Assembly (NCBI GenBank): GCA_016928955.1
Contig: JAFGJV010000004.1
Coordinates: forward strand, 124,001-188,000
Length of the DNA stretch: 64,000 nucleotides
Direction of reading: 5' to 3'
From: Spirochaetales bacterium
Lineage (GTDB): Bacteria > Spirochaetota > Spirochaetia > Treponematales > UBA12059
Positions 33,780 through 43,099 of the stretch are shown piece after piece. A program made the position numbers and the translations under genes. The stretch's first letter is position 1, and each line of letters begins with the position of its first letter. The notes under the pieces were generated by a model. That model made no database searches, was not told the DNA's origin, and worked only from the letters and a program-made list of their open reading frames with translations.

Positions 33780-35561
33780 TCAACCCGCTTGGCCCAGATG
33801 CTCCTCTATGAAGGAACGGTACGCGGGATTATCCAGAAGCTCTTCGTGCGTACCAAAGCCAAGAGCCTTGCCCCCGTCTATGAAAAGCACCTTGTCCACG
33901 TATTGAAGGGTGGACAGGCGGTGCGACACGATGACGAAGGACAGGTCCCGTGACATGGCGTCTAAAGCGCGCATCAGGCGCTCCTCGTTGGTGGCGTCCA
34001 GGCTCGCCGTTATGTCGTCAAAGAGCATGAGTTCAGGCCTACGGGCCACCGCGCGGGCTATGGCCATGCGCTGTTTCTGGCCTCCCGACAGGCTGATGCC
34101 GCGCTGTCCCACCACGGTATTCTGGCCGTCGCCGAAGGACGCTATTTCTTCGGACATCTGGGCGGCGTCTACGGCCAGCTTGAAGGTGTCGTCGCTCGGC
34201 TGGTCTGTGCCCAGGTCGACGTTCTCCCGCAGGGTGCCGGAGAACAACAGCGCTTCCTGCGGCACGTAACCCACGCGGGACCGGTACTCGGTCAGGTCAA
34301 GGTCCTTGAGGTCCACGCCGTTGACGCTTACGCTGCCGCCTTCGGGAGTCAAGAGACCGAGCATGGATTTGATGAGCGTGGACTTGCCCGAGCCGACGGG
34401 CCCTATCACGCCAAGCCGCTCGCCGCGCTTCAAGGTCAGGCTGACTCCGTCAAGGGCCCTGCCGACGCGGTCGCCATAGGAGAAGGACAGATCCTTGATC
34501 TCAAGGGCGCGGAATTCCCCGCTCGGCTTCGGCTCGGCCGGCCGCCGGGCGTCGGGATGCGCCGCCATTTCCTCCAGGCGATCCATGTTCACAAAGGCCC
34601 GCTTTCCGGACACGAACAGCTGGGGGATGTCCAGGATGGGGAACACCAGCATGCGGAGGTAGGTGTAGAAGGCGTAGAACGTGCCTATGGTGATGGCCCC
34701 GTTCACGGCCATGGCTCCTCCGGCTATCACGATGCCGGCCAGGGCTATGTACTCGATGTTCTGGAAGAACAGGTGCAGGATGACCTCCAGCTTGGCCACG
34801 GCCAGCTCGGTCTTCTTGCGGGTGTCCAGCACGTCCTGGAAAAAGCGCTTGTACTTGTCCTCGCAGGCGTAGGCCTTGATGATACGCACCCCAGAGAAGC
34901 TCATCTCAAGCTGGGCGTTGATCGCGCTGATGGCCGCCTGGTTCTTCTCAAAAGTGTCGTAGATGCGGTTCTGCGTCACGTAGAAGATGGCGATCATGAT
35001 GGGTATGGGTATCAGGGAAAACAGCGTCAGCTTGGTGTCAAGGAGGAACATGGCCGTCAGGCAGAAAGCCACCTTGCTGATTGATTCCACGGCGCGGAAG
35101 ATACCCGAGCACAGGAACCACGACAGCTTTGGGAAGTCGTACAGGTCGTCTGTGAGCCGGGTCACTATGTCGCCGGAGGCAAAGCGGGAAAAGAAGCTGT
35201 GGTCCTTGGCCATCACCTTGCGGAAGAACTTGCCGCGTATCGAATGCTCGAACACGGAATTGGTCATGCCCCTGATGCCGGGGAAGATGGACGACACGAG
35301 CTCTGCAAGCCCCACGGCCACGAACACCAGCAGGATACGGTCCACCTTGGCCATGCCCGTGCCGTCGTCCGGCCTGGACAGGTGGTCCATGATGGTGTCC
35401 AGAAGCTGCTTGGTGAGATAGGGATAGGTGATGGCCACCGCGCTCGACAGCAGGGTGAGGAAAAAGAGAAAGAGTATCAGCCAGTATTTTTCCGCCCAGA
35501 CGCGGCGGATCCATGCTATGTGGTTGACGCGTATGGCGTCTGGTCTATTAGTGTCACTCAT
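33780..35561 (-). CDS. ABC exporter half-subunit with a degenerate catalytic site
   Basis: The protein is 593 aa: six transmembrane helices (about 30-330) and one nucleotide-binding domain with Walker A GPVGSGKST, canonical signature LSGGQKQR and H loop VSHRLS. Walker B reads LMLFDD, with Asp in place of the catalytic Glu. Such a subunit is expected to pair with a partner having a good Glu, as in TM287/288 or TmrAB. It starts inside the stop of the upstream partner (4-base overlap) and is the second gene. Substrate unknown; multidrug, lipid or peptide export are all possible. Confidence 0.9.
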   Translation of the reverse strand: MSDTNRPDAIRVNHIAWIRRVWAEKYWLILFLFFLTLLSSAVAITYPYLTKQLLDTIMDHLSRPDDGTGMAKVDRILLVFVAVGLAELVSSIFPGIRGMTNSVFEHSIRGKFFRKVMAKDHSFFSRFASGDIVTRLTDDLYDFPKLSWFLCSGIFRAVESISKVAFCLTAMFLLDTKLTLFSLIPIPIMIAIFYVTQNRIYDTFEKNQAAISAINAQLEMSFSGVRIIKAYACEDKYKRFFQDVLDTRKKTELAVAKLEVILHLFFQNIEYIALAGIVIAGGAMAVNGAITIGTFYAFYTYLRMLVFPILDIPQLFVSGKRAFVNMDRLEEMAAHPDARRPAEPKPSGEFRALEIKDLSFSYGDRVGRALDGVSLTLKRGERLGVIGPVGSGKSTLIKSMLGLLTPEGGSVSVNGVDLKDLDLTEYRSRVGYVPQEALLFSGTLRENVDLGTDQPSDDTFKLAVDAAQMSEEIASFGDGQNTVVGQRGISLSGGQKQRMAIARAVARRPELMLFDDITASLDATNEERLMRALDAMSRDLSFVIVSHRLSTLQYVDKVLFIDGGKALGFGTHEELLDNPAYRSFIEEHLGQAG

Positions 35562-37354
35562 GCTACGGTCTCCGCCGTCTGGGCCCCGTCCGCCGTACGC
35601 TCGGCGTCCAGGTCTGGGAACTGAAGGCGCACCAGCTCTCCGTATTCCGGGAGCGAGGACAGAAGCTCCTCGTGGGTGCCCTGCGCTATGATGCGGCCGT
35701 CCTTGAAGAACAGGATCTTGTCCGCCTTGAGTATGGACGACAGCCTGTGGGCCACGATGATGGCCGTGCGCCCTTTCAGCATGTCAGCCATGCTTTTCTG
35801 AATGCGTCTCTCCGTGGCAACGTCCACGCTGGCCGTGGCCTCGTCCATGATGACGATGTCCGCGTCAAAAGCCACGGCACGCGCGAACGAAAGGAGCTGT
35901 TTCTCCCCCATGGACAGGTTTGACCCGCGTTCGTGGAGGCTGGTCCTCACGTCATTGGGCAGGCGACGCACAAAGTCGGCCGCGTGCACCGTCTTCAGGG
36001 CGGCGAACACGTCAGGCTCGTGGATCGCGTCGTCGTACACGCGGACGTTTTCCAGAATGGTTCCCGGGAAGAGGTATACGTCCTGAAGGACGAGTCCTAT
36101 GGTGCGTCTCCAGGCATGGAGGTCGATCTCGGTCAGGTCGCGGCCGTCCACCAGGATCGTGCCGGACCCTATCGGATAGAATCTGCACAGCAGACTCACC
36201 GTTGTGGTTTTGCCCGAACCGGAAGCGCCCACCAGGGCAAGGGTCTGCCCCTTCTTGACCGTAAACGAAACGTTGTCCAGGACCGGCTCGCCATCCTTGT
36301 AGGAGAAGCTCACGTTCCTGAATTCGATTTCCTGGCTGAAGGACGGAGACGCCCCCGACCCCTTGGGTTCCGGTAGCTCGTCCATGATCCCGAACACGCG
36401 GCCAAGCGCCACGCGGGCCTGCTGGATTCCGCGTATGTTCTCACCGATGGAGAACAGGGGCTCAAAGAGGGTCATGCCGTATTCGATGAACACCAGCAGG
36501 GCACCTACGGTCAGCGCTCCCTGGAAGATGCCGGGCGCAATGAGCCGTATGATCAGTACCAGGAACAAGGTGCCAGCCATGAAGCGGAGCACGCCCATGA
36601 AGCTGTATTCGACGAGGCCAGCCTTGATTTCCACGTCGCGCTTTTCCTTGCTGGCTTCTTCCAGCCTGCGCGACGCGTGTTCGGTGCGGTTGAACGCCTG
36701 CAGCACCTCTATGCCCTGCACGAACTCGGTGGCCACCGCCGTGATCTTGGCGTAGGTCTTGCGGGCTTTTTCGTAGAGGGGACGGAGCTTGTCGAACACA
36801 AAGATGAAGGCGAACATCAGGAACGGCAGGGGAATCAGCATGACGCCCGTGGCGTTCGGATTTTTGCTGAACAGCACAAGGAAGACGCCCACAAAGTACG
36901 CCACGTTGGAGATAAGCATGACGCCTGTTTCGCTGAATATGTTCTTGGCTTTCTCCGTGTCGTTTTCAACGCGGGCCATCAGCTCGCCAACCTGATGCTT
37001 GTCAAAATAGGACACGGGCAGGGTCAACAGGTGCGAGAAGAGGTCCTCCTTGATTTTGGTGACCACTGACAAGCCGAGGCGAACGATCAGCATGGTCTGG
37101 AAATAGGTGCCCACGGCCATGAAGGCTATGAGACCCAGGTAGGACAGGGCATACCTGAGCATGAGCGACATGTCGCCAGCCGGTATGGCCTTGTCTATAA
37201 CCTGCTGAAGGATGAGCGGGAGTGCGAGCTTGGCTCCCGTTGCCGCGAGCATGGCCACCGTGCCGGCCGCGAAGAGGCCCCAGTACGGCGCCATGTAGCC
37301 CAGGAACCTGGACAGGCTCCCCCTTGGCTTGGGGAGCTGTGCGTGTCGTTTCAT
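35558..37354 (-). CDS. ABC exporter half-subunit with the competent Walker B
   Basis: The protein is 598 aa: six transmembrane helices then a nucleotide-binding domain with Walker A GASGSGKTT, Walker B IVIMDEATASVD (catalytic Glu present), H loop VAHRLS and an atypical signature LSMGEKQ. Its Walker site and the partner's LSGGQ would make the one active ATP site; its LSMGE with the partner's Asp would make the inactive one. The two coding regions overlap as ATGA. ATG 37354 has no clear ribosome site. The 37355-37578 gap shows no gene. Confidence 0.9.
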   Translation of the reverse strand: MKRHAQLPKPRGSLSRFLGYMAPYWGLFAAGTVAMLAATGAKLALPLILQQVIDKAIPAGDMSLMLRYALSYLGLIAFMAVGTYFQTMLIVRLGLSVVTKIKEDLFSHLLTLPVSYFDKHQVGELMARVENDTEKAKNIFSETGVMLISNVAYFVGVFLVLFSKNPNATGVMLIPLPFLMFAFIFVFDKLRPLYEKARKTYAKITAVATEFVQGIEVLQAFNRTEHASRRLEEASKEKRDVEIKAGLVEYSFMGVLRFMAGTLFLVLIIRLIAPGIFQGALTVGALLVFIEYGMTLFEPLFSIGENIRGIQQARVALGRVFGIMDELPEPKGSGASPSFSQEIEFRNVSFSYKDGEPVLDNVSFTVKKGQTLALVGASGSGKTTTVSLLCRFYPIGSGTILVDGRDLTEIDLHAWRRTIGLVLQDVYLFPGTILENVRVYDDAIHEPDVFAALKTVHAADFVRRLPNDVRTSLHERGSNLSMGEKQLLSFARAVAFDADIVIMDEATASVDVATERRIQKSMADMLKGRTAIIVAHRLSSILKADKILFFKDGRIIAQGTHEELLSSLPEYGELVRLQFPDLDAERTADGAQTAETVA

Positions 37355-37578
37355 AGTCAGTCATTTCAGCGCGATGCGCTACCAGTGTTCTTCGGCCCCG
37401 GACGGAATCCCGCTCCGGCACAGCGCCCTGCGGGGCCCTTATCGGCATCCCCCACGGCCTATGACCGAACCTTCAACGCTACCGCTCAAATAATAGCGAA
37501 AGCGAACGGGCTGGTAAAGCGGAAAGAACAGCTAAAACAGATTGTGCCAGACAGTGGTTTTCTGTGCTCGCCCGCGGG

Positions 37579-38541
37579 TCACAGCCCGAGCAGGAACCCA
37601 AGGGCCGGTATGGAGGCAAGGGACAGCACCGTGGACACGAAAACCAACGCGCTGGCGCTGACCGTGTCGCCACCGTATACGCCGGCCAGGATGGTCGTGT
37701 TTGCCGCCACCGGCATGGCGGTAATCAAGACGGGCACAGCCAGCTCGATGCCGGAAAGCCCGAGAGCGCGCGCCAAGACGTAGATCAGGAGAGGATGGAT
37801 AGCCAGCCGCCATCCTGACGTGACCCAAAGCCGCCAGTCGGAGAGGACGCCGCGCAGGGATGTCCCCCCAAGCACCGCGCCGATCACTGCCATGGCCAGG
37901 GGCGTGGTGGTATGACCCAGTATGTCCAGGGCGCCGTATACAGGTTCGGGTATCCTGGCGGACAGCAGGAAGAGGGCAAAGCCGAGCAGGGCGGATGCAA
38001 CGGCCGGGTTCATGAAGGGTTTGAGGACGCTCAGGAACCTTCCGCCCGACCCCTTGGCTGGCGAGGGAGGGCGAGGCGACGGCCCGCGGATAAGGGCGGC
38101 GCCTACCGAGAACGCCAGTATCTGAAACGGAATGTTGTACGCGGCCACCATGAAGAGGCTCTCTGGCCCCAGGATGGACTCGGCCACCGGAAAGCCCATG
38201 AAGCCGACATTGGAGAAGCAGAGGGCAAAGCGGTGGACGCCAACGCGCTTTGAGTCGGCTCCTTTGTAGGCAGCGGTCACCAGGTAGGCAAGCGGAAAGG
38301 ACAGGGCATAGGCAAGGGCCGACATGCCGAGAACGCGCAGGGCCTGGTCGCGCACGTCGGCCGTAAAAGGTTTCTGCATGGATATCAGCACCAGGGCAGG
38401 GAGGCTGAAATCCAGGATGAAGCGGGACAGCCCGCGGATCGATTCGTCGCCGAGTACCCGCGTCTTCCGGGCAACAAATCCAACGGCAAGAAGAAGGAAG
38501 AGTATCAGGCTCTGTGACAGGGACGCGGGCAGTCCGTCCAT
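37579..38541 (-). CDS. AEC (auxin efflux carrier) family permease
   Basis: The protein is 320 aa with about ten hydrophobic helices, beginning SLILFLLLAVGFVARKTRVL and containing the family segments DFSLPALVLISM, FSNVGFMGFPVAESILG and AMPVAANTTILAG. A basic cytoplasmic loop sits mid-protein (GPSPRPPSPAKGSGG). AEC proteins export or exchange small carboxylates or amino-acid-like compounds. TGATG overlaps the kinase stop with this start. It is the last gene of merR-kinase-permease. Confidence 0.85.
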   Translation of the reverse strand: MDGLPASLSQSLILFLLLAVGFVARKTRVLGDESIRGLSRFILDFSLPALVLISMQKPFTADVRDQALRVLGMSALAYALSFPLAYLVTAAYKGADSKRVGVHRFALCFSNVGFMGFPVAESILGPESLFMVAAYNIPFQILAFSVGAALIRGPSPRPPSPAKGSGGRFLSVLKPFMNPAVASALLGFALFLLSARIPEPVYGALDILGHTTTPLAMAVIGAVLGGTSLRGVLSDWRLWVTSGWRLAIHPLLIYVLARALGLSGIELAVPVLITAMPVAANTTILAGVYGGDTVSASALVFVSTVLSLASIPALGFLLGL

Positions 38542-39968
38542 CAGCGACGCTCCGTGGGGGGAAGCGCCAGGGATGAGTCCAGTGCCGCTTTCCAGCGGGC
38601 ATAGGCCCCTTCGTACGCGGCAGCCTTGCTCGGGTTGGGTGCGTGGCGGAAGCCGATCCGGACCATGTCCGCCGACGCTTCAGCAACGCCAGAATGGCGA
38701 CCCAGGGCCACGGACGCAGCGCACGCGTCGCCCAGGGTCTCGCAATCGGGCACCTGGAGGGTTTCGACCGGTACGCCGAGCACGTCGGCCTTGATGCCGC
38801 ACAGGGCGCTGTCCGTGGCGGCACCTCCGGAGCAGCGTATGGCGGATATCGAATTGCCGTTTTCACGCATGATGTCGGCCGCCACCCTGAGGCCGTAGGC
38901 CAGGGCTTCAACGGCCGCCCGGGCAAAATCGCGGCGCTCGTGCCCGAGGGAAACGCCGTGGAAGGACGCCCTGAGGTCCGGATTCCATAGGGGCGCCCTC
39001 TCGCCGGCCAGGTAGGGCAGGAAGGACAGGCCGCGGGCGCCCGGCTCGCCGGCGGACACGTCGTCCCGGATCGCCTGCGCGTCGGCATAACCGAAGGTTT
39101 TGGCGAACCAGGCCAGGGCTGCTCCAGACGTGGACAGGCCGCCGGACAGGTTCCATAGGCCGGGAACGGCGTGGGGAAGGCTGAATAGCCGCTGGTCTGG
39201 GCAGGGGCCGCTGGCGCACAGGTTCAGGGCTTCGGAGCTGCCCGAGCGGTCGCATGCAATGCCGGGCTCGACGCTGCCTGATCCGAGCAGGGCGGCCAGG
39301 AAATCAGGGTACGCCGACGCTATTGGCGTGCCACGTTTCAGTCCAAATGCGGCAGCCTGCAGATCGCCAACCCTGCCTATGCGCTGTCCCGGCCCTACAT
39401 AGGGCGGGAACAAAGCAGCGGACAGCCCCAGTTTTTGGGCGGTGGCCACGTCCCAAACGTAGGTTTCGTAATAGGGATCGGGCAGGTAGGAGCAGGCGTC
39501 TGCGCCAAGCCTGTACGCCAGGTATTCTGGTCCGGAAAAAAAACGTGTCACCGTGCGGCCATCAGGGCCTTCCAGCACGCTTAGGGCTTTTGGAAGATAA
39601 AATGAAGGATCAACGGCGCGGCCTGCCGCGGCGCTTATGCGCTCGGCTTGGCCCACCGCCCTGCGGTCCAGCCAGGACAGGGCGCCGCCCACGGGTCTGC
39701 CCGATGCGTCCACCGCCACCAAGGTCGGGCCGTTGCCGCTTACGGCCACGGCGTCCACGTCCCCAGGACTCTGGCCCGACAGCCTGAATGCATCCGCTAT
39801 GGCAAGGGCGCAGGCACGTTCCCATTCCGCAGGATCTGAAAGTGCCGCTCCCGACGAATCGTCGCGGCGGAGGGACACCGGGCTCCGGCCCGAGCCTAGG
39901 GGCTGGCCGTTGTCGGCAAACAGGGTGCATTTGAGGGACGACGTGCCAAGGTCTATGCCGCAAAGCAT
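38541..39968 (-). CDS. FGGY-family carbohydrate kinase (xylulokinase-like)
   Basis: The protein is 475 aa. ATG 39968 begins LCGIDLGTSSLKCTLF, the first phosphate-binding loop; an upstream extension would run into merR. Also present are VSGNGPTLVAVD, GLSTSGAALAWF, AGERAPLWNPDLRASFHGVS and CSGGAATDSALCGIKADVLG as in xylulokinase. FGGY kinases phosphorylate sugars or polyols; the exact sugar is not decided by sequence alone. It starts one base after the MerR stop, so it is under the same control. Xylulose, ribulose or a polyol are the likeliest substrates. Confidence 0.88.
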   Translation of the reverse strand: MLCGIDLGTSSLKCTLFADNGQPLGSGRSPVSLRRDDSSGAALSDPAEWERACALAIADAFRLSGQSPGDVDAVAVSGNGPTLVAVDASGRPVGGALSWLDRRAVGQAERISAAAGRAVDPSFYLPKALSVLEGPDGRTVTRFFSGPEYLAYRLGADACSYLPDPYYETYVWDVATAQKLGLSAALFPPYVGPGQRIGRVGDLQAAAFGLKRGTPIASAYPDFLAALLGSGSVEPGIACDRSGSSEALNLCASGPCPDQRLFSLPHAVPGLWNLSGGLSTSGAALAWFAKTFGYADAQAIRDDVSAGEPGARGLSFLPYLAGERAPLWNPDLRASFHGVSLGHERRDFARAAVEALAYGLRVAADIMRENGNSISAIRCSGGAATDSALCGIKADVLGVPVETLQVPDCETLGDACAASVALGRHSGVAEASADMVRIGFRHAPNPSKAAAYEGAYARWKAALDSSLALPPTERR

Positions 39969-39969
39969 G

Positions 39970-40434
39970 TCAGCTGTCCTCGGCCACGAGAAGCCGCATG
40001 TCGCAGCGATCGGCCCAGGGGCAGGTGGCGCAGGCGGGCCCGGGACAGCCAAAGAAGTCGCTCACCCGCTCCAGCTGGTCTATGTGCCAGGACAGGTCGT
40101 CTATATACGCTTCTATGGAAGCCTTGCGCCGTCTGGCGTCCGCCAGCCTGCTCCGGTATTTCTCCGCCAGGCTGGTGCGCACCTTTTCGCCGGAGCGGTC
40201 GACGCGGGCAAGCTCGAACAGCTCCCGAATTTCCGCCAGGGACAGGCCGTAGTCCTTGAGCTGCTGTATGCGCTTGAGGCGGACTACGTTGCGCGACGAA
40301 TAGCGCCTGTGCTCGGGACCGTCGCGGTCGCCCGACGACAGAAGGCCCAGCTCGTCGTAATACCTGATGGTTCTGGCGGTAATACCAAACATGCGGGCCA
40401 GGTCCCCGATTTTGTAGGTTCGCGCTTCCTGCAT
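39970..40434 (-). CDS. MerR-family regulator with a C-terminal cysteine cluster
   Basis: The protein is 154 aa. The N-terminal winged helix (YKIGDLARMFGITARTIRYY, EHRRYSSRNVVRLKRI) is followed by a dimerisation helix and the cluster Cys130, 135, 138 and 144 (CX4CX2CX5C), which could bind an Fe-S cluster or metal. It is the first gene of the kinase-permease operon, so it probably regulates that operon and itself. CTTTAACGTAAAC just upstream (40444-40456) is a candidate operator, but its symmetry is poor. Redox or metal signal is inferred from the cysteines only. Confidence 0.85.
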   Translation of the reverse strand: MQEARTYKIGDLARMFGITARTIRYYDELGLLSSGDRDGPEHRRYSSRNVVRLKRIQQLKDYGLSLAEIRELFELARVDRSGEKVRTSLAEKYRSRLADARRRKASIEAYIDDLSWHIDQLERVSDFFGCPGPACATCPWADRCDMRLLVAEDS

Positions 40435-40501
40435 GCAAATTGACCTTTAACGTAAACTTTGCGGCGCGACAGGTTACCGGGCGCGACCGTGGTTCAGCTC
40501 A

Positions 40502-40513
40502 CCAGTATACTGG
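40502..40513. promoter_or_regulatory. Perfect palindrome CCAGTATACTGG in the divergent gap merR / BMP operon
   Basis: The 12-bp palindrome carries TATACT on both strands, so it could be two overlapping -10 boxes. No clear -35 partner was found on the plus strand. It may be an operator. The gap 40435-40612 otherwise holds only GGAGG before the next start. Confidence 0.35.
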
Positions 40514-40612
40514 CCCAGCGCGCCCGTGAAAAGTCGGCGTACCGCGTCCTCGAACTGAGGCGCCGGGGTTATTGTACACGCATGCTGAAGGCGCGCCCGT
40601 GGAGGAAGTCGT

Positions 40613-41614
40613 ATGAAACGCATAGTGTTTTTGGCGCTGGCCGTGGCTGGTCTTTGGTCCTGCGGGGGCACGGGCGGTAGTCCTGCCAAACCGGCCTCGG
40701 TGGCCGTATTCGTCCCCGGCGTGGCGTCGGGCAGTCCCATCTACGAAATGCTGGTCTCCGGGGCTGCTCGGGCCGTGGAAGAGCGGCCAGGTACCGAGTT
40801 CAAGGTGATAGAGGGTGGATACGACCAGTCTGGCTGGCTCGACGCCCTGAAGGCCATAGCCGCGTCCGGCGAGTTCGACCTGATCGTCACGTCCAACCCG
40901 GCCCTGCCCGAACTGTGCGTCAAGGTGGCGGCCGAGTATCCTGAAGTCCGCTTTTTCGTCGCCGACGCATACATGGATGGCCAGCGGGCCATACACACGG
41001 TACTCTACAACCAGCTTGAACAGGGCTACCTGGTCGGTTACCTGGCCGGGGCTCTATCGGTTCACAAAGGATCAAACAGGGCGGGCCTGATAGCCGCCCA
41101 GCGCTACCCGACCCTGGACAGGCTCATACAGCCCGGCTTTGAAGCAGGCCTCTTGGCCGCCGATCCGGGCATGAAGCTTGAGTATCGCGAGATAGGCAAC
41201 TGGTACGACGCCAACCGCGCGGCCGAGCTGGCCGCTTCCCTGTACAATGACGATGTCGAGGTTATCCTGGCCGTGGCCGGAGGGGCTGGGCAGGGCGTCA
41301 TAGCCGCCGCGGGCTCAGCCGGCGCTTCGGTGGTGTGGCTGGACGGGGCCGGATACCAGCTGGGGCCAGACGTTGTGGTTGGTTGCGCAACCCTGGCGCA
41401 GGACCGACTCGTGTACGAGCGGGTATCAGCCCTCCTTGACGGGAAAGACCTCTGGGGCGTGGCTGACATAGTGGGAGCCACCGACGGATACGTCGGTTTT
41501 GACCGGGATGGCCCGGCATACAAGGCTCTGCCGGAATCCCTGCGGGCGGAAATGGACACGGTCATGGCCAAGCTTGCCGAAGGCAAGCCGGCCTTTACCC
41601 TGGATTCCTTTTAA
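40613..41614 (+). CDS. BMP-family substrate-binding lipoprotein (TmpC/PnrA-like)
   Basis: The protein is 333 aa with a lipoprotein signal ending LWSC (Cys17). GGAGG precedes ATG 40613. Mature part matches the BMP family: SVAVFVPGVASGSPIYEM, FDLIVTSNPALPE, NQLEQGYLVGYLAGALS and AGGAGQGVIAAA. Related treponemal proteins bind purine nucleosides (PnrA) or riboflavin (RfuA), and I cannot tell which from sequence alone. It is the first gene of a four-gene ABC operon. Confidence 0.9.
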   Translation: MKRIVFLALAVAGLWSCGGTGGSPAKPASVAVFVPGVASGSPIYEMLVSGAARAVEERPGTEFKVIEGGYDQSGWLDALKAIAASGEFDLIVTSNPALPELCVKVAAEYPEVRFFVADAYMDGQRAIHTVLYNQLEQGYLVGYLAGALSVHKGSNRAGLIAAQRYPTLDRLIQPGFEAGLLAADPGMKLEYREIGNWYDANRAAELAASLYNDDVEVILAVAGGAGQGVIAAAGSAGASVVWLDGAGYQLGPDVVVGCATLAQDRLVYERVSALLDGKDLWGVADIVGATDGYVGFDRDGPAYKALPESLRAEMDTVMAKLAEGKPAFTLDSF

Positions 41615-41629
41615 GCATATTTTAGCGCA

Positions 41630-43099
41630 ATGGACGCGCTCGCCCTTGTCGGCATACACAAGTCCTTTCCCGACACGGGTACTGTTGCCCTCTCCGGTGC
41701 CGACCTGCGCGTGGCCCGGGGAGAAATACATGCCCTGGTAGGAGAGAACGGCGCCGGCAAGTCCACGCTTGCCCGTATAGCCTGCGGCATGCTTGCCCCG
41801 GATAGGGGTGGAATAGAAGTCAGGGGCTCGGCCGTTGCCTTCCGGTCGCGGAGGGACGCCGAGCGGGCGGGCATAGGCCTTGTGCCCCAGTATTCCATGC
41901 TCGCCGAGGGACTTACCGTGGCCCAGAACATCAGCCTGGGCCACGAGCCGCGCCGACTGGGCTTGTTCTACGACAGCCGCCGAGCTGAGTATGAGGCGGC
42001 CATGCTGGCCCAGCGATACGGTTTCTCCGTCCCCGCGGACGCGGTGGTTGCCGCCCTCGGTCCCAGCCAGAGGCGCGAGGCGGAAATACTGCGGGCCATG
42101 GCGCGCGGCGCCGACATTCTGGTCCTGGACGAGCCGACCAGCATCCTGGACGAGTCCGAAACAAGGACCTTGTTCGATCTGTTGCGACGACTCAGGGCCG
42201 CCGGCGCCGCTATCGTGTACATTTCACACCGCGCCAGGGAAATCCTGGACCTGGCAGACAGGGTAACCGTGCTCAGGGACGGAGTCGCCCTGACTACGCT
42301 TGCCGCCGGCCAGCTGGACGAGTGCGGGCTCGCCGAGCTCATTGCGCCCACCGGAGCCTGCGCATCCGGACGTGACGGCGCGTCGGCTCCGGGCCAGCCC
42401 GTCCTCCAGTTCCTGGGCGCCGAGGCGGGACCCCTGGGGCCCGTGGACCTGGTCGTGCGTTCTGGGGAGATCGTGGGCGTGGCTGCCTTTGCCGGCAACG
42501 CCATGGACACGCTCGAGGACCTATCGGCGGGCGTGAGGCTCCCGGATCGAGGCACGGTGGCGGCGTTCGGCTTGAGCATGGATAGACTCAGGCGCCGCGG
42601 CCACCGCATTGCCTATATCCCAACCGACAGGGAAGGCCGCGGCATGTCGCTCCGCTCGTCGCTCAGGGACAATGTGCTGGCCGGGCGACTGTCCGGCTAC
42701 TCGCCGGTGGAATACGCGGCCAGGAAAACGCCGCATGCCGACGCCCTGGCGCTTGCAAAATCGATGGACGTGCAGGGCCACATGGCGGCGCCGGCTGAAG
42801 CCCTGTCCGGCGGTAACCGGCAAAGGCTGGTGCTTGCCAGGGAATTGGACAAGCGGCCCGAGCTTGTCGTTGTCGCCAATCCCAGCCAGGGCCTGGATCC
42901 CGCCGCGCGCTCAAAGGCTTTGGGCGCCATCCGCAAGGCCAGGGACCAGGGGGCTGCCGTACTCGTGCTCAGCCAGGATCCGGACGATATACGAGACCTT
43001 GCTGACAGGGCTTTTGTCCTGTACCGCGGCAAGCTCAAGCCGATAGACTCCGAAGAGGCCGGTGGCCTGTCCGCCTTGCTGACGGGAGCTCGGACTTGA
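41630..43099 (+). CDS. ABC ATPase with two nucleotide-binding domains (BMP/nucleoside-type transporter)
   Basis: The protein is 489 aa, two fused ATPase domains. Domain one has Walker A GENGAGKST (38-46), an unusual signature LGPSQRRE and Walker B ILVLDEPTS. Domain two has a good LSGGNRQR signature but no Walker A lysine (AFAGNAMDTLED) and VVVANPSQGLD for Walker B, as is common for this class. Thus one site is active. There is no ribosome site before ATG 41630, but a TATTTT box 6 bases upstream hints at an internal leaderless promoter. Confidence 0.9.
   Translation: MDALALVGIHKSFPDTGTVALSGADLRVARGEIHALVGENGAGKSTLARIACGMLAPDRGGIEVRGSAVAFRSRRDAERAGIGLVPQYSMLAEGLTVAQNISLGHEPRRLGLFYDSRRAEYEAAMLAQRYGFSVPADAVVAALGPSQRREAEILRAMARGADILVLDEPTSILDESETRTLFDLLRRLRAAGAAIVYISHRAREILDLADRVTVLRDGVALTTLAAGQLDECGLAELIAPTGACASGRDGASAPGQPVLQFLGAEAGPLGPVDLVVRSGEIVGVAAFAGNAMDTLEDLSAGVRLPDRGTVAAFGLSMDRLRRRGHRIAYIPTDREGRGMSLRSSLRDNVLAGRLSGYSPVEYAARKTPHADALALAKSMDVQGHMAAPAEALSGGNRQRLVLARELDKRPELVVVANPSQGLDPAARSKALGAIRKARDQGAAVLVLSQDPDDIRDLADRAFVLYRGKLKPIDSEEAGGLSALLTGART

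Noticed and set aside
37532-39088. A 518-codon minus-strand frame overlapping the AEC permease and the FGGY kinase
   Set aside because: Product is low-complexity and Arg/Pro-rich, whereas the two overlapping frames encode clear families with proper starts.
40513-40606. A repeated GCGCGCCCGTG near the BMP operon start
   Set aside because: Two short GC-rich matches 70 bases apart are expected by chance in this DNA and do not line up with promoter elements.
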